Of a stretch of 9,363 nucleotides of DNA, positions 6,099 to 9,363 are shown in pieces. The position numbers and the translations under genes were made by a program. This DNA comes from an uncultured Bacilli bacterium. Lineage in GTDB: Bacteria > Bacillota_I > Bacilli_A > RF39 > UBA660. Position 1 is the first letter of the stretch, and every line of letters starts with the position of its first letter. Where the stretch lies: the NCBI GenBank assembly GCA_934130235.1, contig CAKOXU010000028.1, forward strand, positions 1-9,363. The letters are read 5' to 3'. Below the pieces are notes generated by a model that searched no databases, was not told where the DNA came from, and saw only the letters and a program-made list of their open reading frames with translations.

Positions 6099-6304
6099 CA
6101 ATAAGCCAAATAAAGAAGAGTTTACTTGATCACTTAGGTGATATAGTTTCTATTAAATATAATTTAGGAAGAAATAAATATGAAGAGTATGAAGCTGAAA
6201 TAAAAGAATTATATGATTATGTGTTTTTAGTAGAGTGTAATAATGTAATTAAATCTTTTACATATATTGATGTTATAACAAAAACGATTAAAATTGACTA
6301 TTAA
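6095..6304 (+). CDS. veg: Veg protein
   Basis: This 69-residue small basic protein matches the Veg family: an N-terminal IKKSLLDHLGD..SIKYN, a central GRNKYEEYEAEIKELYDYVFLVE, and a C-terminal SFTYIDVITKTIKI corresponding to the Bacillus YSYADVLTETVEL end. Bacillus Veg is 86 residues and is linked to biofilm regulation and spore outgrowth; this copy lacks the C-terminal tail. veg follows yabG in Bacillus too, but here the genes overlap (ATGA), so they are co-translated. Bacillus veg has a very strong promoter of its own; none is obvious here. The last codons contain the -35 box of the tmRNA promoter. Confidence 0.88.
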   Translation: MTISQIKKSLLDHLGDIVSIKYNLGRNKYEEYEAEIKELYDYVFLVECNNVIKSFTYIDVITKTIKIDY

Positions 6305-6322
6305 AGTATAATATGCTATAAT
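6294..6322 (+). promoter_or_regulatory. Strong promoter of ssrA (tmRNA)
   Basis: TTGACT (6294-6299), exactly 17 bp, then TATAAT (6317-6322) preceded by TG-C. It is an almost perfect sigma-A promoter with extended -10. The -35 overlaps the last codons of veg. Initiation near 6329 gives a leader of about 14 bases, to be removed from the tmRNA precursor by RNase P. Confidence 0.85.
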
Positions 6323-6342
6323 GCGTTTGTACTGGTCATTAT

Positions 6343-6684
6343 GGGGCCGTCTAGTTTTGACGGGTAAAATTAGGACTTAATTGCAAGTCGAGAATGCATG
6401 CGTAGTTGCATAAATTTAAAATAACTGGAAACAGAAATCAATTAGCTTTCGCCTAAGTATATGGCAAGCGCTCAAGTATAATTTTTCCTGCAAATTGTAC
6501 ATTTGAGCTCATATGGCAGGATATATTACTGTGATGCCTATAAGTAGTAATGAATAAAAATAGGCTTACTAAAATATTATTTGTTAATTAATTTGTATTT
6601 TAGGAAATTAACTAATTAACTAAGCTTGTAGAAGTTATTTTCTATTTTATTCGGACATGAGTGCAAATCTCATCGGCTCCACCA
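6343..6684 (+). ncRNA. ssrA: Transfer-messenger RNA (tmRNA, SsrA)
   Basis: The 342-nt one-piece tmRNA rescues stalled ribosomes and tags the incomplete peptide. The tRNA-like domain has a 7-bp acceptor stem (6343-6349 with 6674-6680, one G-U), an encoded CCA at 6682-6684 and a T-arm 6657-6673. The conserved ATAACTGG precedes the resume codon GGA (6427-6429). The frame runs to TAA 6454-6456 and encodes GNRNQLAFA, so the full tag with the charged Ala is AGNRNQLAFA. Pseudoknot stems can be traced: CTCAA/TTGAG with CCTGC/GCAGG (6471-6520), ATTACT/AGTAAT interlaced with GCCTAT/ATAGGC (6525-6565), and an AT-rich one near 6592-6621. The T-loop TGCAAAT departs from the usual TTCRANT. A run of seven T (6687-6693) follows the 3' end. 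Confidence 0.96.
6427..6456 (+). other. tmRNA tag reading frame
   Basis: The internal mRNA-like frame encodes GNRNQLAFA followed by TAA. It starts at a GGA resume codon after ATAACT, the same placement as in B. subtilis, where a Gly codon follows TAACT. The end LAFA departs from the usual LAA or VAA terminus that ClpXP recognises. It resembles the -YAFA end of Mesoplasma tags, which are degraded by Lon. Confidence 0.85.
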
Positions 6685-6702
6685 TATTTTTTTGTTAAAG
6701 TA

Positions 6703-6731
6703 TTGAAAAAAATATTAATGTTTGATATACT
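6703..6731 (+). promoter_or_regulatory. Promoter of tRNA-Cys
   Basis: TTGAAA (6703-6708), 17 bp, TATACT (6726-6731) with TG-A directly upstream (extended -10). Initiation near 6738 leaves roughly a 9-base leader before the tRNA at 6747. The tRNA therefore need not depend on read-through from ssrA. Confidence 0.75.
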
Positions 6732-6746
6732 ATATATGTAATTGAT

Positions 6747-6820
6747 GGGTCTATAGCCAAGTGGTAAGGCGTGGGACTGCAACTCCCTGATCGTTGGTTC
6801 AAATCCGACTAGGCCCTCCA
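6747..6820 (+). tRNA. tRNA-Cys (anticodon GCA)
   Basis: The 74-nt cloverleaf includes the encoded CCA. The acceptor stem is GGGTCTA/TAGGCCC (7 bp with one G-U). The D-stem is GCC/GGC around AAGTGGTAA. The anticodon loop CTGCAAC (6777-6783) has GCA at 6779-6781. The variable loop is 4 nt, and the T-arm GTTGG/CCGAC encloses TTCAAAT. The discriminator is T6817 (U73), the identity base of tRNA-Cys. The outermost pair of the anticodon stem (6772-6788) is T-T, a small irregularity. Confidence 0.96.
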
Positions 6821-6832
6821 TTTTAAAATATT

Positions 6833-6856
6833 CGAACTTGTATAGTTCGTTTTTTT
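6833..6856 (+). terminator. Intrinsic terminator after tRNA-Cys
   Basis: A CGAACT/AGTTCG stem (6833-6838 with 6844-6849, 5-base loop TGTAT) is followed by seven T (6850-6856). It lies 12 bases after the tRNA CCA and closes the ssrA/tRNA block. Confidence 0.8.
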
Positions 6857-6919
6857 ATATATAAAAGTAATTTAACTATTAAACTGAAAGTAGAAATTTA
6901 CAACTAAACTCACAGTCGA

Positions 6920-6948
6920 TTTACTTATTTGCTTTTTTGTGTAATAAT
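6920..6948 (+). promoter_or_regulatory. Probable promoter for the XRE/M1 operon
   Basis: TTTACT (6920-6925), 17 bp, AATAAT (6943-6948) with TG-T upstream. The boxes are less good than the tmRNA promoter, but the spacing and extended -10 fit. Predicted initiation near 6955 is just before the AGGAGGT ribosome binding site (6958-6964). The rest of 6857-6968 shows no other clear element or operator palindrome. Confidence 0.45.
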
Positions 6949-6968
6949 TTATTTGTGAGGAGGTAGAA

Positions 6969-7781
6969 ATGGACTTAATAAAAACAGGTATGTTAATTTC
7001 TAATGCAAGGAAAAATTTGAATATGACACAACAAGATTTAGCAAATAAACTTCATGTAACAGATAAGGCGGTAAGTAAATGGGAACGAGGAATATGTTAT
7101 CCGGATATATCTATTTTAATACCACTTACTGAAGTTTTAAATATAAGTTTATATGATTTATTAAATGGAAAAATAAATGGTAAAAATGAAATAGAAATGA
7201 CTTTGAAAAGTACGATTAATTATTCAACAAATGAAATTAAAAAGAAAAAAAGGAAGTATATTATTATAAGCTTAATATGTATATTTATGGTGTTAAGCCT
7301 AAGTGCTTCAATAGTATATACTTTTAGTAGAGATGATGTAAGTGGTTTAACTGATAGAGAAACTCTATATGGAATTGATTATTATGTTGAAGATGATAGT
7401 ATTGATAATATAATTTTAAAGTTACCTTTAAAGTGGGAAAGATTAAATTATGTATTTGATAAAGGGGTATTAACTATTTTTTATGATATTACATTTGATG
7501 ATATTAAACATGTATATCTTAATGATGATATGTATATAAAAGAATCAATTATTTATAATGCAACAGTGATATTTACTACTGTTAAAGATGTTAAATCTAT
7601 TAAATTTAATTTTTCTGATAAAAATATTTTAGTAGAAAAAAATGTTTTGTTAAAACATTATAATATAAATGATTTTAGTGAAGCTAAAAATAATTGGGAT
7701 TCTATAGTTTTTAAACGCTTATGTGAAAAGGATTTTATTAAACAAACATTTAATAATTTTATTGAAAATAAGAAGGAGTAA
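6969..7781 (+). CDS. Membrane-tethered XRE-family transcriptional regulator
   Basis: The 270-residue protein has an N-terminal Cro/C1-type helix-turn-helix (about 6-63) with the hallmark MTQQDLANKLHVTDKAVSKW (19-38), then ERG..YPDISILIPLTEVL and LYDLLNG. A polar linker and basic cluster KKKKRK (91-96) precede one transmembrane helix (97-118). The C-terminal domain of about 150 residues would lie outside the membrane, by the positive-inside rule. That domain is beta-rich-looking (YYVEDDSIDNIILKLPL; VLTIFYDITFDDI) and I do not recognise it. The layout suggests a one-component regulator that passes an external signal to DNA. AGGAGGT (6958-6964) fixes the start. The next gene begins three bases after the stop, so the M1 peptidase is co-transcribed and is the obvious target or partner. 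Target genes cannot be read from the sequence. Confidence 0.85.
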   Translation: MDLIKTGMLISNARKNLNMTQQDLANKLHVTDKAVSKWERGICYPDISILIPLTEVLNISLYDLLNGKINGKNEIEMTLKSTINYSTNEIKKKKRKYIIISLICIFMVLSLSASIVYTFSRDDVSGLTDRETLYGIDYYVEDDSIDNIILKLPLKWERLNYVFDKGVLTIFYDITFDDIKHVYLNDDMYIKESIIYNATVIFTTVKDVKSIKFNFSDKNILVEKNVLLKHYNINDFSEAKNNWDSIVFKRLCEKDFIKQTFNNFIENKKE

Positions 7782-7784
7782 TTT

Positions 7785-9350
7785 ATGAAGAAGAGGGTAT
7801 TTATTGTTTTGATTATTAGTTTGAGTTTTCTAATTTTATTAACAATATTTAATGTATTTAACAAGTTTAATGACACTAATATTAAAAATAAAGAATATAT
7901 GAATTCGATTATTAGTAATAGTAAAAAAGTTAAAAAAGTGCAATTAATAGATAAGAGTGCTAAAAAAATAATTTATGCTGATAAATATAATATGGATTTA
8001 TCATTAGACGTTGATAAAAAAATCATTTCAGGACGTTCTAAGATTAGAATTATTAATAATTTTAGTGATGAAGTTAGTTATATCATTCTGAGAAACTATA
8101 CAGCAAATGTATATAAAAAAGATTCTGATGAAACAAGTGTTGTAAATAATTTTAAGGATAATGAAAATAATAAGCTTAAATCAAGTATTTCCAATGATGC
8201 AACAGTGATAAAGGTTAATTTATTTAAATCATTAAAACCTAAAGAAGAAATGGAACTGTCATTTGATTTTCAAAGTGATATACCAAAGCAAAAAAATAGA
8301 TTTGGTTATTATACTTTTGAGGACAATATAATATTTCAATTATCGTTTTGTTTTCCTGTTTTATCAATATATGAGAATGGAGAGTGGAATAAAAGCCCAT
8401 ATATAATAGACGGAGCAGAATCAAATTATACGACAGTAGCAGATTATTCAGTTAAAGTATTAGTTCCAAGTGATTATACAGTAGTAGCAACCGGAATAGA
8501 AAATAAAAGTAATAATGTTTATAATATTTCAGCTAAAAACTTAAGGGAATTCGCAATGGTAATTGGAAATAATTTGACTAAAAAAACTGTTAAATATAAT
8601 GGAATTAATATAAATAATTATTCTTATAATTATGATGGCAATAAAGAATATATCAATTATACTTTAGATACTATGAAAGAATCTTTAGAGCTATATTCTA
8701 ATTTAATTGGGAATTATCCTTATGAAGAATTAGATCTGGTTAATGTATTTATCAATAGTGCGATGGAATATCCAGGACTGATTATGTTAGGCTATCCTGA
8801 TATACAATTAAAAAAAATAAAGAATATCGATAAATATAAATGTTATGATCACGTATTACATCATGTTTCGCATGAAGTAGCTCATCAATGGTTTTATGGT
8901 GCTGTTGGAAACGATCCTTACGATGAACCATGGTTAGATGAGGGGTTTGCTGAATTTTTTGAGAGTTATGTATTTCCAATTTCAGGTTCACATGTAATTG
9001 AAAAAGCTGCAAGTGAAAAAAATGAACAAATTGAGTCTGTAGTGGAATTTAAAAAGTTAAAAAATATTTTTTTGGATCAAACAAATCATGATAAAAGTAT
9101 TAATTTATCTTATGATAAATATAGTAAAAAAGATGATGAGTACTCATATTATGTATATAATTCTGGCGCTATGCTTTTATATGAATTAGAGCAATTCTTT
9201 GGAGAAAATAAATTCTTTTCTATACTACAAAGTTATTATAACAATTATAAGTTTAGCGAGGTTAAAACTAGTGATTTTGTAAATTTTATAGAAATGTATG
9301 ATGATTCAGATAAAGTTAAAGCTATAATAAATAAATATATATCCATATAA
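7785..9350 (+). CDS. Membrane-anchored M1-family zinc metallopeptidase
   Basis: The 521-residue protein begins MKKR then a hydrophobic signal anchor (5-25). There is no lipobox, so it is probably tethered with its catalytic part outside the cell. An N-terminal beta domain (about 65-265) precedes the thermolysin-like domain. The zinc site is HEVAH (363-367) and Glu386, 18 residues later in WLDEGFAEFFE, which is the M1 pattern. The GAMEN-type exopeptidase motif appears as SAMEYPG (325-331). YYVYNSGAMLLYELEQFFG supplies the expected downstream catalytic Tyr region. The large C-terminal domain of classical aminopeptidases is absent. It probably removes N-terminal residues from peptides, though the substrate is unknown. 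AAGGAG (7773-7778) six bases before the ATG supports the start, and the XRE regulator lies directly upstream. The gene ends 13 bases before the window edge; no terminator is visible. Confidence 0.9.
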   Translation: MKKRVFIVLIISLSFLILLTIFNVFNKFNDTNIKNKEYMNSIISNSKKVKKVQLIDKSAKKIIYADKYNMDLSLDVDKKIISGRSKIRIINNFSDEVSYIILRNYTANVYKKDSDETSVVNNFKDNENNKLKSSISNDATVIKVNLFKSLKPKEEMELSFDFQSDIPKQKNRFGYYTFEDNIIFQLSFCFPVLSIYENGEWNKSPYIIDGAESNYTTVADYSVKVLVPSDYTVVATGIENKSNNVYNISAKNLREFAMVIGNNLTKKTVKYNGININNYSYNYDGNKEYINYTLDTMKESLELYSNLIGNYPYEELDLVNVFINSAMEYPGLIMLGYPDIQLKKIKNIDKYKCYDHVLHHVSHEVAHQWFYGAVGNDPYDEPWLDEGFAEFFESYVFPISGSHVIEKAASEKNEQIESVVEFKKLKNIFLDQTNHDKSINLSYDKYSKKDDEYSYYVYNSGAMLLYELEQFFGENKFFSILQSYYNNYKFSEVKTSDFVNFIEMYDDSDKVKAIINKYISI

Positions 9351-9363
9351 AAAATAGAAAATA

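Noticed and set aside
6343..6820. Integrative element attached to ssrA or tRNA-Cys
   Set aside because: Both RNA genes are common integration sites, but there is no integrase, no repeat of either 3' end in the window, and the following genes match the local composition.
7558..8210. Identical 14-base string ATGCAACAGTGATA in the XRE gene (7558-7571) and the M1 gene (8197-8210)
   Set aside because: In both it encodes Ala-Thr-Val-Ile in unrelated contexts, and the similarity does not extend further; most likely chance.
7658..9012. Short minus-strand frames at 7658-7876, 8239-8424 and 8782-9012
   Set aside because: All lie antisense to the XRE and M1 genes, with no ribosome binding sites or protein features of their own.
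1..9363. CRISPR arrays, insertion sequences, toxin-antitoxin or phage genes
   Set aside because: No regularly spaced repeats, transposase or phage-like proteins were seen. The XRE protein has a transmembrane sensor layout, not that of a phage repressor or antitoxin.

Overview
The window is very AT-rich DNA from a low-GC, Gram-positive, spore-forming bacterium. It has compact operons, strong AGGAGG-type ribosome binding sites and overlapping stop/start codons. The genetic code looks standard: Trp is TGG in recognisable motifs, and TGA ends the ysxE-like and yabG genes. Gene content (rbgA, mrnC, rlmB, sigH, spoVID, ysxE, yabG, veg) points to Bacilli in the broad sense. The short tmRNA tag ending in -LAFA recalls Mollicutes tags ending in -AFA. 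My inference is an uncultured Bacilli lineage near the Mollicutes/RF39 branch that kept sporulation genes; the window cannot prove this.

Layout. (1) 1-1365, plus strand: the 3' end of an unidentified gene, then rbgA/ylqF (50S assembly GTPase) and mrnC (Mini-RNase III, probably starting at TTG). The reading frames are packed end to end. (2) 1354-2116, minus strand: two small membrane-anchored proteins that appear to be diverged paralogues, driven by a good promoter and converging on mrnC over a shared bidirectional hairpin. (3) 2141-3530, plus strand: a divergent promoter, rlmB (23S rRNA methyltransferase) and sigH (sporulation/stationary-phase sigma factor), closed by a terminator. The yacP/rae1 gene that lies between rlmB and sigH in Bacillus is absent. 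(4) 3510-6304: a sporulation block made of a minimal SpoVID, a YsxE/CotS-family protein with a degenerate kinase catalytic loop, a 57-residue membrane protein on the opposite strand, YabG protease and Veg. A sigma-E-like promoter precedes spoVID. (5) 6294-6856: tmRNA (ssrA) and tRNA-Cys(GCA), each with its own promoter; a terminator follows the tRNA. (6) 6920-9350: an operon of a membrane-tethered XRE-family regulator and a membrane-anchored M1-family zinc metallopeptidase.

How the parts relate: blocks 1 and 3 handle ribosome assembly, rRNA maturation and rRNA modification, with entry into sporulation via SigH attached. Block 4 carries spore coat/encasement functions that are scattered in Bacillus. 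Block 5 is ribosome rescue plus a tRNA. Block 6 looks like an accessory surface module. The least explained parts are the paralogous minus-strand pair, the 57-residue membrane protein and the XRE/M1 pair.
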